A stretch of DNA of 64,000 nucleotides from Macrotis lagotis (lineage: Eukaryota > Chordata > Mammalia > Peramelemorphia > Peramelidae), in the NCBI RefSeq assembly GCF_037893015.1, contig NC_133658.1, forward strand, positions 255,100,397-255,164,396, given 5' to 3'. Below are positions 24,820 to 36,899 of this stretch, in pieces. Below the pieces are notes generated by a model. It had not been told where the DNA came from, did no database searches, and saw only the letters and a list, made by a program, of their open reading frames with translations. The position numbers and the translations under genes are program-made. Every line of letters starts with the position of its first letter. Position 1 is the stretch's first letter.

Positions 24820-26699
24820 TAAATTCAATTACCAAATACAGAGAATTTGATCTTTCATCATTTTTTCTAGCACAATAATTTTCTATTACATCTATTTTTT
24901 TTAACTATGCCTCAATTGGTATGTACCTCCTTAGATTCTAGTTCTTTTCTTTTTTCCTTTTAATCTCCCTTTTGGGTGTTAACTTTGTTTTGCTTGGTGA
25001 CTATTCCCTATTTGGTATTATATTACCTTTAAACTCCCTCCCTACCCCCCAGCCATCTCTTCTTGTTTTCCCGTTGAATTTGATGTATTTCTTCACCAGA
25101 TGCTATGTGTGTTCAATTCTTCATTGTCATTTCAGATAAAAGTGAGGCTCAGATGATGCTTTCCCTTCCTCTACTGCTTGATTGTATACTTTTCTTCTTA
25201 TACATCTCAGTTATGGGAAATAAAAAGTCCCACTAACTACTTCCTTCTTTCTATCCTAGTGTATTCCTGCTTTTCCTCTTCCCTTTCCGCTTCTTAAACC
25301 TTAGAATGTAAGAGATATACTCCTAGGATCTTCCTTTTTCTCATTTAATTCCCTCAATTACTCTTTTGAAAAGGGTAAATTTCTGATGGAACATTTGTTA
25401 GCACAACATCATTTTATACAATTCCTTCCAATTGCTCAAATAACTTTACCTTCTGGGTTTCTCTGTATTCTTATGTCTACGTTTCAAAGTTCCTGCTCTA
25501 AATGCTCAAAAGTACTTTAAATCAATAAAGATCTATCCCTCCCCCCTTCCATTCTCAGATTTTTCTGGGTAAACTATTATTTGTGTGCCCATTCCTTTTG
25601 CCTTTTGAAACTTATTTAGTTCTTACATCATAATCTTTTCTTATTTTGAGCAGAAGCTTATCTTTGTGCAATTTGACTTTAGTAGCATGATGTCTTGTAC
25701 ATGCCAGGCATTAAACAGTCCCAACCATGGTTTGCTTGTAAATGAACTGTTTCTTTTTGGATATGTTTAATATACTTTTTTCCCCTTTTATATAGTGTTT
25801 TTTTTTTGTGTTTGGTATTTTTTTCTTTGAAATAGGGTCTCAGGATTTTTGCTATAATCTTCTTGAAACTTATCCTTCAGTGTTTTTTTTTTGTGGGGGG
25901 AGGTATTCTAAGGATTCTTCCTTTTTTTTTTTTGTCCAATGGATCTAATAGATATGGATAGTTATAGTTTTTGATTTCTGGAAATATAGTGTCCAGGATT
26001 TTTTTGGCTCCAAGCCTTTAAAGTAATATAATAATTCTTATATTCTCTTTGACCATTTTCCAAGTCAGTTGCTTTCAATATCAGTTTCTTATATATATTT
26101 TTTTCTATTTTATCTCATAGATTCAAAGATTTCTACTTGGTCTATATTAATTTTCAGAGATTTAGTTCTTCAAATAACATTAACTACCTTCAATTCTCAA
26201 CTAATCTTTTAAATTCTTTATTTCAGAGCTTTTATTTCATTTTTAAAAGTTTCTTGCTTTCTTCTATGTACAGTATATACATAGTACTTTTTGGAAAATC
26301 TATTTTTTTTTCTTTAATTTTCTACTGGAAGTTGATATTGTGCTTCTTGTTTTTGTTTTGAAGAACTTTAGATCTACAATAATATTTATACTGTTTTGTT
26401 TGATTTAAGTCATCTCTTTAACTTTGGTTCTTAAACTGGGACTTTGTGCCAGGACCAAGCCTTATACCTTGCTGTACTTTTGGATAAATTCTTTTTTCCC
26501 ATTGTCTTTCACTGCCATTACAATTGGCAATCGTTTCAAGTTTCTGTCCCATGGTAGGGTTCCTCCTCCACCATGTCTCTGGTTGTGCAGCTTACCACTA
26601 AGCTATATTCTTCTTGGTAACTGTTTCTCTCTATTTGCCTCAAAATTTCCTCTGGTTCCATGTTCTTTCATTTTACCAGGTGCTACTTGTCCCTAGGAG
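24820..26699 (-). mobile_element. L1/HAL1-type LINE, antisense, copy A
   Basis: Pyrimidine-rich plus strand. On the minus strand 25800-26400 resembles the lysine/glutamate-rich coiled-coil part of an L1 ORF1, and 26420-26699 a 5' leader. Frames are broken. Family assignment rests on remembered marsupial L1 and HAL1 patterns. Confidence 0.45.
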
Positions 26700-26882
26700 G
26701 TTTTTTTTTTGTTTGTTTTGTTTTTTTTTAGGTTTTTGCAAGGCAAACAGGGTTAAGTGGTTTGCCCAAGGCAACACGGCTAGGTAATTATTAAGTGTCT
26801 GAGATCGGATTTGAACCCAGGTACTCCTGACTCCAGGGCCGGTGCTTTATCCACTATGCCACCTAGCCGCCACCTAGCCGCC
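26700..26882 (-). repeat. WSINE-type SINE, antisense, with target duplication
   Basis: GCAAGGCAAACAGGGTTAAG to CACCTAGCCGCCCC, flanked by CCCTAGGAG at 26691 and 26883. Its 5' end carries an 11-bp tandem duplication of CCACCTAGCCG. Confidence 0.95.
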
Positions 26883-26889
26883 CCCTAGG

Positions 26890-28930
26890 AGTTTCAACTA
26901 TACTGTCCCAAGGTAGGATAAGTAGACTTCAAGCACCAAATCTTTCAGGTCACATATAGCACAAGTTTCCTATCTCCCTTTATGGACGATCTTTTTTCAT
27001 TTATAGGAACCTTCATCGATGATTTCCAAGTTCCCTTACAGCTATAAATATTTCATCCTATGATTTATAGTTTTTTTTTTAGTTTTTTTTTTTTTTTTTG
27101 CAAGGCAAATGGGGTTAAGTGGCCACACAGCTAGGTAATTATTAAGTGTCTGAGACCGGATTTGAACCCAGGTACTCCTGACTCCAAGGCCGGTGCTTTA
27201 ATCCACTACGCCACCTAGCCGCCCCAAGATCCTTCATCAATGGAAACTGCTCCCACTACTAAAGCAAGGTCTTCTTCCTTTTCTCCCTTTTTCATCCTTC
27301 CCTATTTTCCTCATCCACTCCCTATAGGCTCTTCTGAGACTTCATTGCTAGCTAGCCTAATTTGACCAAGTAGATCACACATTTCTCTTTCCCCTTATTC
27401 CCCCCTCTCCCAGCCCCCAACCTTTCATGTACTCCCACGTTGTAATATGGACCCACAAAAAAAAAAAAACCAAGAGTAGTGACTTACCTGTAGAGAGGGT
27501 GTTGTTAGATTCTAAACATGCCTTCTTTGGTTACCTCTAACAGTCTCTTCTACCATCATTCCTGTCTACTGATTTACCTTTAGAAAGAAGTTTCTTACTG
27601 ATCTCTGTTGTCATCGTTGTTATTGCTATCCTTAGCAGTTGCATTTATTGAATCATCCTGCATTTCTATTTTTTTGGGGTTTTTGTAAAGCAAATAATTT
27701 CTTCAGTTCTGGTTTTCATTCTAAAAATGTTTCAAACAACTCTTTATTATTGAACATCAGGCTTTTTCTCCCTCCATTGCTCTTCAGGACATTACATTCC
27801 TTCCTATGTCTTCTAGTATTGTGCTACTGAAAATTCTTTTCTGTTGTATTTGAAGGTTCTTTTTATGATTGCTCAAAGAAATTGTTTGTGAATTGTTAAA
27901 TTTAACCACATTATGTTTTAGAGTTTGCAGCCTTCATTTCCCCCTCCCTACCTCATCCCCTCCCCAATTTTGGGGGTGATCTGTAAATTTTTTTGAATGG
28001 GTATTCCATTTCCTATGTGCAAAAGTTCTGGGAAGTTCTTTTCTATTATTTTTCTTCATTATGGTTTTAAGGTTTTTTTTTTGTCTTGTGTTCTTCTGGG
28101 AGACCTAAGATCCTTGGATTGTCTCTACATCCTGACTTTGAGAAGAGTATTTTCTTTTAATGCTATACTTCTCTTCTAAATTGTCATTTACTTTTGTAAT
28201 TTTTTTCTCACTTCTGTTTCTTTGATAAGACTTGCCATCATGGAATTCAATTTTTTTTGTCCATTATTTTGCAATGTAGTTCATAAACTTTTCATAATTC
28301 TCATATTTCTTTTTAACCACTAAGAAAGTCTATTTTAGATGCATGTTCTCATATTTCACAAGATCCTCTGTGTCAACAAGTTTGGATCATTTTTCTTTGT
28401 TTTGTAATATTTATTCATAGGTGCTTAGACTCATTTATTACATGTGAAGGTTGTTATTTCCTTCTGTTGTTGATATTTCTCCTATTGATTAATCTCCTTA
28501 TATTCAAGATTTTCTTCCTGGAATATTTGGTCATTTCAGTCTTTCTCCATTTTGTTTTTTTTCTCCTTACTTTCCAATTCTTTCCCCCTCTGACAGTGAC
28601 TTCCGTGGAGGCTAATCTCAAAGCACTTCAAATCCTTCCAATCTGTGTAATTCATAGTTCAACAGCCTAGGCTCTGCCACCAAGTTACTTTTAGGTGCTT
28701 AGAAGGTGTGCTCTTTCTGTCGGGTTTAGTAGAGTGTTATGTACATGCTCTATGTATTCACCCTTCCCCCAGTCCCTCATCACTGACAGTGTCCTATTGT
28801 CCTTCCTCTGTTTCTTAATGCTCTGGTCTGAAACCAGTAGTTCAGAGACCTGCCCTGAGAGTGCTATGGTGGTGTCTGTTCTGGCCCTGACAAGTTAGAG
28901 CTTTGCAATCTGGTGCTGCAAGGTTTCTTC
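26890..28930 (-). mobile_element. L1/HAL1-type LINE, antisense, copy B
   Basis: A second unit like copy A: ORF1-like coiled-coil remnant on the minus strand near 28000-28560 and a 5'-leader-like part at 28560-28930. Interrupted by a SINE at 27070-27225. Confidence 0.4.
27070..27225 (-). repeat. WSINE-type SINE, antisense, with small internal deletion
   Basis: GCAAGGCAAATGGGGTTAAG is followed directly by TGGCCACACAGCTAGG, so about 11 bases present in other copies are missing. Ends CACCTAGCCGCCCC. Confidence 0.93.
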
Positions 28931-29044
28931 ATTCTTTCTTCAAAAGCCCTTAATTGAGTATCATTTTATTTATTTGGAATCATTAAAGGATCTATCTCAT
29001 AGTTCTTATTTGTTTAATAGTTCAAATATCTATGATATTTAACT

Positions 29045-29206
29045 CTTTAAAATTATTTTTTAAAATGTTATTTAAGGTAATAGGGCTGTGACTTGTCCAA
29101 GGTCACACAGCTAGGCAATTAGTAAGTGTCTGAGATCAGATTTGAACTGAGGTCCTCCTGACTCCAGGCTCAGTGCTCTATCCACTGTGCCACCTAACTG
29201 CCCCCC
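29045..29206 (-). repeat. WSINE-type SINE, antisense, with target duplication
   Basis: Flanked by ATGATATTTAACT at 29032-29044 and 29207-29219. Contains AAGGTCACACAGCTAGGCAA and ends CACCTAACTGCCCCCC. Confidence 0.95.
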
Positions 29207-29449
29207 ATGATATTTAACTTTAAAAAAATCTAATTTTAGTTTAGATATCTTAGTATGAATGGAAGTATGTCACCCATTATTATAGTTTTACTCTATATAT
29301 TGATCCTTGCATTGCATCTTTGTTTTTATTTTCATTTAAAAATATATATATATAATTTATATTAAATAAATTTATTTTAATTATTTTGATGTCTACATGT
29401 TAAGTATTAATATTAATTCATTATCTATAGTATTAGTTTATTTACTTTT

Positions 29450-29606
29450 TTTGGGGGGGTGGTGGTTTTGCAAGGCAAATGGGGTTAAGTGGCTTGCCTA
29501 AGGCCACACAGCTAGGTAATTATTAAGTGTTTGAGGCTGGATTTGAACTCAGGTACTCCTGACTCCAGGGCTGCTGCTTTATTTACTGTGACACCTAGCC
29601 ACCCCC
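29450..29606 (-). repeat. WSINE-type SINE, antisense, with target duplication
   Basis: Flanked by TAGTTTATTTACTTTT at 29434-29449 and 29607-29622. Poly-A side replaced partly by G-rich sequence. Confidence 0.95.
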
Positions 29607-30727
29607 TAGTTTATTTACTTTTGTCTTGTCTGAGATCATGATTCCCACCCCCTCCCTCCACCCCTGTTATTTTTAGATTATCTGAAGCCTAGTGGACTTT
29701 GTTCCAATCTCTTATTTTTACTCTCTGTGAATCTTTATCTTTCAAGTTTTAGATTCTACTCATCTATTTTATGTGCATTTTCATTCATATTCAGAATTGT
29801 ATTTGTTAATTGTATATTTCCTTTTGTTATATTTTTCCTACATTTTTGCCTCTCTAATCCCCTCTCTTTTACAAACAAGAAGGTAGTATACATAACTCTA
29901 AGTAGCTATGATTGCTATAATTTATTTATGTCCTTTGTCCCATATTTTATCCCTTTCCTCAGACAATAATCACAGATTGTTAGCTGTTCTTTCTTTCCTT
30001 TAAACGTCCCCAATATCTCTCGTGATCTACCTACCCTCCAAGGTTAGGATTTGTCTTTTTAATGAATCTGCCCCTAAAGGTATCATCTCTCTAGTCATCT
30101 TACCTCTCTTAATTCCTCACCTGTTTTCCTGTTGAATTGAATTGATTTTTTTTTTATCAACCTGGCTAGTTTTCATTCACAATTTCCTGAAAAATGATAT
30201 TCAGGCTCTTTTTTGGATTATGACCTTCATGTAGTCCAACGATCTTAGATATTTTTTCTATGACTTGTTTTCCAGTCCAATTTTTTGATATGAGGCACTT
30301 TAGATTTTTCTTCTACTTTTAAAAGTTTTTACCATTTTATTTTAATATTTTTTGTCTTATGGAGTCATTACCTTCTATTCAGCTCTTTATAAATTTCAAA
30401 AGAATTGTTACTTGGGTAAAATTTTGTTTCTTGTTGAATTTCCTGTTAATTCTTGCTCTAAGGCTTTTCTGTATCACTTATTTCTTTTCAAATTCTTTCC
30501 TCAAGAGATTATATATCATTGATTACATATGATTTTTAGCTGTGTTAAATTCTTCCAGAGATTCTAGTTGAATTTGTGGTTGTTAAGTTTTTTTTGAAGT
30601 TTTGCTTGAAGATGTCATGGAATTATCCAATTAACTAGCATTTATTATCTATTATGTGTTAGACACTGTGTTAAGCACTGGAAGTACAAAGAAAGGGAAA
30701 AAAAACCCCAGCCTATCCCTGTTCTTT

Positions 30728-30788
30728 AGTTTTTTGGGTTTTTTTTTGCAAGGCAACCAGGGTTAAGTGGCTTGCCCAAGGCCACACA
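30728..30788 (-). repeat. 5'-truncated WSINE-type SINE with target duplication
   Basis: Only the 3' ~60 bases of the SINE, ending at GGCCACACA. The 14-mer GCCTATCCCTGTTC/T is on both sides (30711 and 30789). It sits inside an antisense L2-type end (30625-30960). Confidence 0.92.
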
Positions 30789-31691
30789 GCCTATCCCTGT
30801 TTTTAAGGAACTCTCAGTCTAATTGGGAAAAAAAACACCATGCAAGCAACTTTGTACAAATATTATATAGTCTCAAGGAGAAGGCACTAAGATTAAGGGA
30901 AGACTGGGAAAGACTTCTTGCTGTAGGTAGGATTTTAGCTTTAGCTATGACTTGAAGGAAGTTATTTGCTATTGGCTTTGTGTTTTGGATCCATAACAGC
31001 TCTTTGTCATGGTTGCCTTGAAATTTACTTCTTTTTTTACCTCTAATTTGGAAACTGAGACTTTGTGGACAGGTTCTGTGCACTTCTGGAAGGAATGTCA
31101 CAGACTGTTAAACCTATGTTCAGTGTTCTTTGCAGTTCTTCTGCTGCTTACCTCCTGGTTTATGTTTGTCAGGAGTCTCAGAGAAGGCTCAGACTAAGCC
31201 CCACAAACTTTCAGCATGTGCTCTAAGTGGTCTGATCTGTGGTGAAGTTTGACTATTGTCCTTAAGGTCTGGGCTTTGCAAGCTTCTGACCCCAGTCTGA
31301 GGTTGGGTGATACAGCTGCAGATTTATCCCTGGTTAAAGTCAAAGGTGATAGTTGTGAAATCCCAGTCTCTGTTAACTAGTTCAAAGACTACAGATTCAG
31401 AGAAACAGGTTCACCTGCAACAAGATTTAAGGTTCACCCTTGGGCTGAGCTCTTTGCCTTGGTTATTTAGCTGTAGGTCCAACCCCCCGTCTGTGAGCTA
31501 AATCTGTGACCCAATGATTCTGAGTCAGAACTATGCAACTGCCACTGGCCTCTGTTCTTGATTCTTGTGCAGTTCCCAGTCTTAGACGGCATCCAGGCAA
31601 CTTTCCAACCACCCCTGGATCAACCCCAGCCTCAGTCCATGCTGGATCTGTCCCACCTCCAGGGTCAGTGACACAGGACACAGGACTGTCT

Positions 31692-31770
31692 TATTTTTGT
31701 CATTGTATCCCTAGCCCCTAACAGAGTGTCTGGTGTATCATATGTGTTCAATAAAGGCTGATTGAGAAAC
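31692..31770 (+). repeat. L2-type 3' end
   Basis: TTGTATCCCTAGCCCCTAA, CAGAGTGTCTGGTGTATCAT and TTCAATAAAGGCTGATTGA. Confidence 0.6.
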
Positions 31771-32030
31771 TTCATAATACCAAATAATTGATATTTCTAT
31801 ATCACTTGAAAGTTCACCAAGTGTTATATACATTATTTCATTTGAGTGCGTCACAAAAGAGTCCTTTGAGATGGATGGGTAATAGAAGCTATGAGGGTTG
31901 TTTGACTTGTTCAGAATCACACTGATAATGCTGAGTTGGAATGTGAATACAAGACTTGTGGCTCCAAATCTAGCCCATTACCATGCCACACTGCTTGGTT
32001 AGACTTGAAAGGAAGGGTGACTTAACCTTG
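31771..32030 (-). repeat. MIR-type fragment, antisense
   Basis: 31840-31990 reads as a reversed MIR, with a degenerate TTGTTCAGAATCACACTGAT. The rest is unassigned. Confidence 0.4.
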
Positions 32031-32034
32031 TTTT

Positions 32035-32195
32035 GGACCCCTTTGATGATTTGGGGAAAATCTCTTCTCTTAATAATATTTTTAAATGTATAGAATTACA
32101 AATGAAAAATACTGAAATATAGTTAGAAAACCATTTAAATAATAACACAATTTTTTAAAGTTCTAAGACCCCCAGGCTAAGAACCCTTGGATTTT
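32035..32195 (-). mobile_element. hAT-like miniature element, antisense relative of 5359-5543
   Basis: Plus strand begins GTTTTGGACCCCTTTGATGA and ends CCCAGGCTAAGAACCC, the reversed start of the family. Interior is AT-rich. Confidence 0.5.
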
Positions 32196-32559
32196 AGAAA
32201 TCTTCTAGTCTACTCATCTCATTTTCCAGATGGGGGACAGTTAGTTCCACAGAAGTGAAATGATTTGTGCCAAAGGAGAAAAAGAACTAGAGGAAGAACA
32301 TAGTTCTTCTGAATTGTAGTTCTGTGCTTCAACACAGAGGATTAGGAATGCTTTTCATGTGAGGAAATTGTGTTTTGGCCTAGAGTAAGCCATAGCTTGT
32401 TTATCAACTGGTTACATCTTAGTATGAAAGATTTTTAACTGTCTTTAAAAATAATAGTTTATATTTTCCTCCATTTCAAATGGACTTCTGATCTTTATTT
32501 TAATTCATTTCAATATTCATTCAATAATTTCATTTCAATATTCGTGTAGAATTAGAGAA

Positions 32560-33060
32560 GTACTGATTTAGAGCTAGAAAGAGCTAGAGAAGTCATCAAG
32601 TCCAATCTCCTCATTTTATGGATGGGGAAACTGAGACTCAGAGAAATTAAATTTAGCACTATCTGCCACACCCTAGCTTTTGGCATTAATTCCCTTCTCT
32701 AATTCATTTTACAGGTGAGGAAAATGAGGCAAAAACAGGGTTAAAAGGATTTGCCCAATTAGTAAGTATCTAAAGTCAGATTTAAATCCTGTTGTTCTGT
32801 AATCATAAAATCTATATAGTTTCAAAGATTTCAATACAACAAGATAATGACTTTAAAATATTAACCAAACAGTTGATTCACTCTATCACATGAAAGGGAC
32901 TTTTAAGGTTATGTAATCCTATCTTTTCATTTTATAGATGAGGGAATTGAGGTCAAAAGAAGCAGTCACTTGTCTAAGATCACACAGGTGAAAGAGCTAG
33001 GAATTCAACTTAAATCCTCTGAGTTCAAATCTGCCACTTTCCAATGGCCTATACTCTAAT
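32560..33060 (-). repeat. Three antisense MIR-type fragments
   Basis: 32575-32670 (TGGATGGGGAAACTGAGACT), 32695-32800 (TTTTACAGGTGAGGAAAATG, AGGATTTGCCCAATTAG) and 32880-33060 (TTTATAGATGAGGGAATTGA, AGATCACACAGGTGAAAGAG). All old. Confidence 0.6.
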
Positions 33061-33534
33061 CAGGTCAATAGCTTATTTATTTGTTTTGAGAATTATATGC
33101 CAGAGTAGCAAAAATTGTTCACACATGTATTTATGAAAAAAATCTATTCCTCACTTTAAATGTCAATAGTCTTTTTGTTTCTGGAAGGTAAACTTAGAAA
33201 ACATATTGTGTGAAGGTAGGTAGGTAGGCAAATAAAAGTTCCAAAAGTTATATTCTATACTAGTTAAAAATATTTTCTTTGGGTTTTATTCATTTCATTA
33301 TTCTCCTCTTAAGACAATCTTACTTTAATAATCTTTTAGCACTACTTTTATTTTGAAAATAAAGAAACTAGCACTAAGTCATCAGGAGAGCTGTGCTTCC
33401 TCATAAACATGGATTTATTTCCTGCCTTTCTTTGCCACTTCATACTGATTAAATTATGCAATTAAAATGATTGGTCCCATCTTGTTCCCATGAGATTCCC
33501 TCCCTCCTTTGGAATCAAGAGACATCTACAAAAT

Positions 33535-33680
33535 AATCCTAATTTTGCTGTCAGTTGTATGGTCCCTGGCAATTTGTTTCCTCTTTCTGAGTCTCAGTGT
33601 TCTCATCTATAAAATGGTATTCTATTGTCTACCTCACTGAATGATTGTTAACTTTAAAGAGCTATTGAAATGTGAGTGAT
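33535..33680 (+). repeat. MIR-type fragment
   Basis: TCTGAGTCTCAGTGTTCTCA, TCTATAAAATGGTATTC. 33060-33535 and 33680-34095 show nothing firm apart from a short antisense L1 end near 33820-33905. Confidence 0.55.
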
Positions 33681-34094
33681 TTTATATGAATATTTTCAAA
33701 CCATCAGCTTTCCCATTTCCCAATTTTCATCTAGTTCCTCAGTCCTACCCAAACAAGTAGATAATTTCCCATATAAAAAAAGCATCAACATTTGGTTTGA
33801 TATGGGCAACCAAGTAATTTAATTAAAATAGTATTTTATTTTTACACTAATTACATGTAAAAGAAATTTTTAACTATGGATTTAAAAAATTGAGTTTCAA
33901 TAAGTAATTTAATTTATAACTTACTATAAATCGGGCTGGGAAAAAATTAGGTAAAATGTAAAAAACAGCTACAAATAACTCATAGGCAATTGAAGCTTTT
34001 ATCTTGATCTCTGGCACCACCTACAGACTAAACTTTTTAACTGTAACTTAAAAAAAACTATCCGAAAGAAATCAGGTACTCAAGTGAAGAGTAA

Positions 34095-34240
34095 ATAGGA
34101 TTCAAGAGCCAGAGGAGGGGTCTTAGAAACTGTGTAGTCCAATTCTCTTATTTTACAAATGAAGAAACTGACTCTCAGAGAAATGAAATGATATGTCTAA
34201 AGTCATATGTAGCTACTAGGCTACCTGAATGACTGGGTAT
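34095..34240 (-). repeat. MIR-type fragment, antisense
   Basis: TTTTACAAATGAAGAAACTG, ACTCTCAGAGAAATGAAATG, AAAGTCATATGTAGCTACTA. Confidence 0.55.
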
Positions 34241-34254
34241 GGCAAGTCAAATAT

Positions 34255-34580
34255 ATCTGTGGAGACTTTCAAGAAAAATGTTGAAGAGGAGTGGGCCTCC
34301 AATGGGTTCTGTTTGACTCCAAAGAAAGGAATGTAAACTGAAGAGGGGCAGGTTTATTATTTTTTTTATTTATTATTTATTATTTTATTTTGCTATGACC
34401 AACTCCCTAAGTCAATTAATTACAGTGGAAGTAGTTGTTCAGCACTGGAGATAGTTGAGCAGAGATTGGAGGCCAGTGTCAGATAGTGTAGAGAGGATTC
34501 TTGGTAAGGAAAGTCCTGGCTTAAATATCCTCTGAGTTTCCTTTGAATGCTGAGATTCTATAAAAGCTTCTATTAATGAA
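34255..34580 (+). mobile_element. CR1/L3-type LINE 3' end
   Basis: Ends AGAGAGGATTCTTGGTAAGG, then AGTCCTGGC and GAATGCTGAGATTCTAT, the CR1/L3 terminal pattern also seen near 56690. 34600-35820 holds nothing I can identify. Confidence 0.5.
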
Positions 34581-35819
34581 ACCACCAGTATTAGGAGTTT
34601 TATTTTCCCATTCATACTGTTTTGGAAAATCCTAGTTTCTCTAATTAAATAACCCTCAGATAAAAATACCAACAACCACAGATTTAGGAGTAAATAGGGT
34701 TTGCATAGAATTTTTTTTTAAAAGGGGTTTTTTTTTTGGTTTGTTATTTTGTCCCTTGAAACATTGATACAATTATTTAGTGCTTCTAAAATAACTTGCC
34801 AGGAGAAAAAATATCATGCTGTGAACCTAAGCTTTCCAAACAGAAATAAGAGCTGTAATTTTTATGGCTGATGCAAGAATTTCAATATAGAATTAACAGG
34901 AAGTAAAGAGTTTTCATAATATTTATACTACTTCATGTAAATTATCTGCCCTCTTTCTCTTAACCTGTAGCATCATGAGATACTAAAATAAGCCTCAACA
35001 TTGTATAATAGGGTCTGAGTAGAGCAGCTGAGTTTGAGGACCAAGAAACTGGGGGGGTGGGGATAGCCTCCTACTGGTGTGGAGCTACTGTGTTTATCAC
35101 TTTTCAATCCAGTAATCTTCTTTTACACTCCCCTTTTTCTCATTTTCCCTCTTTTATCACTATTACCTCTTGCTTCCGACCAGGGTATTCTCTATCCAGG
35201 AGTGATCTTGCATGGAGTCCCTTCCTGGTTTTCTAAAGTTCATCCTCTTCCTCTTTAAACCATTCCTCCTTTTTCACTGATGAGTTAACAGGGAGGAAAT
35301 GAGTAGGGGGCAAATCTCTTTTTCACTGAACAAATGGTGGTGTTTGAATGTATAGAGTATTATTACATTATAAGAAACAAGGATTATGACTTATTTTGAG
35401 AAACCTCTGACTTTTTTGAGCTGAACCAAAAGAGCAAATTTACATGAGGACCACAATAACATAAAGGGAAATAATCTTGAAAGACTTTAGAGTTCTGATG
35501 CATGCAGACACCATGCTTCCCACCTCAGCTTGTTGATATTCTTCCTAAAAGGGGCACAGAGGTAGACTTAAAAGGTGCAGGGAGATGGATTAGAGCAGCG
35601 GCAGTACTACCACAGCAGGACTTAAAATTCAATAAATCTAGGAACTTTTTAGGGGTGAATTATTTAAAAATTTAATCAATTACAGCAAGCAAATGATATT
35701 ATAAATAACCAAATGACCCTTGGTGAAAAAAGGATTTCCACTCCTGGAGTAAAGGCTTTTGCTTAACTATATTTAGTTACAAGGGAGGGCTTCTGCCAGG
35801 GGAAGAGATAGAATTCACT

Positions 35820-36035
35820 GGATTGTAGAATTAGAGCTGGGACCTTCCTGAGTACACCTTCTTCATTTTATAGATGGAGAAACATAGAGAGATTAAAGAT
35901 TTAAGAGATTTGTTCAAGGTCAATCAGTTACCCCATATTATTACTGAGGACTATGCTAATTGATAAGCTCAAACAGGGGAAGAACCAGAATTTGAACCCA
36001 ACCCATCTGATTCTAAATCTACCACTTTTTCTGCT
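35820..36035 (-). repeat. MIR-type fragment, antisense
   Basis: TTTTATAGATGGAGAAACAT, TGTTCAAGGTCAATCAGTTA and TTTGAACCCAACCCATC. Confidence 0.5.
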
Positions 36036-36039
36036 CTAT

Positions 36040-36272
36040 GTTGCTATTGTTTAGTCATGTCTGACTCTGACCCCATTTGACGTTTTCAAGGTAAAAATAC
36101 TGGTTTCCCATTTTCCTCTCGGTCTTATTTTACAGATGAGGAAACTGAGGTAAACAGAATTAAATGATTTGCTCAGGCTCACAATGCTAGTATCTGAGCC
36201 CAGATTTGAACTCACAAAGATGAGTCTTCCTGAATCCATGTCCACTTCTCTAACCATCTGGATGCCCATTCT
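36040..36272 (-). repeat. MAR1-type SINE, antisense
   Basis: TTGTTTAGTCATGTCTGACT, TTTTACAGATGAGGAAACTG, AGATTTGAACTCACAAAGAT and CATCTGGATGCCC. Confidence 0.8.
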
Positions 36273-36444
36273 CTATATAATTCAAGATCAGTTCATTCAG
36301 TGGATCCCATTATGCAAAGATTCTAGTCCCAGTTCCAGTTATGGTTCAGCTTGTTGATATTCTTCACAAAAAGGACTCAAAACTGAACATAATATTCCAA
36401 ATTATGATAGCAAAGAGCAGGACTGGCACCAAATATTCTTCAAA

Positions 36445-36660
36445 CTTTTAAAAATGCCTATTTGTTGGGCACTGTGCTATATTCTGGGAATCTGAAGAGA
36501 ACCAAACCAAACCACCTTTTTCCAGCCCTCAAAGAGTTTTCGTTCTACTGGGAGTTGAGTTGGTGCAGCATATATGCAAAGGTTCTTTATCATAGGCTTG
36601 CACTGAGTGAATGGATAATTATAGCGATGCAAAAAAAGAGAAAAGAACATCAATGAAATA
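36445..36660 (-). repeat. L2-type 3' end, antisense
   Basis: TATTTGTTGGGCACTGTGCT, then CCAGCCCTCAAAGAGTTTTC. Diverged. Confidence 0.45.
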
Positions 36661-36899
36661 TTTAAAAATACACAGAGGAGAGCAGAAAGATGTTAAGAAG
36701 ACACAGACAAATAGGACAGTTCTGTTCCTATTAAATTTAATAGGCTTTTTTAAAAAACCTGTATATAACATAAGTCCAGTTTGGAATACAATCCTTTCTG
36801 TTTTTTGTACCTTGAAATATTGTTTGCTGATGATTAAGTTCACAATAAAAAAAAGACTTTTTAAAAAAGAGAAGTCTACAATAAATCAATCAGTTCTAA

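Larger units (their letters stand above)
28931..31690 (-). mobile_element. L1/HAL1-type LINE, antisense, copy C
   Basis: Third unit: ORF1-like remnant on the minus strand near 30140-30620, an L2-type segment at 30625-30960, and a GC-richer leader-like part at 31010-31690. Three younger SINEs interrupt it. Confidence 0.4.

Noticed and set aside
30128-31101. Leader-like GC-richer segment near 31010-31690 as a host exon
   Set aside because: No splice sites with conserved frame and no domain; position and context fit the leader of an antisense LINE copy.
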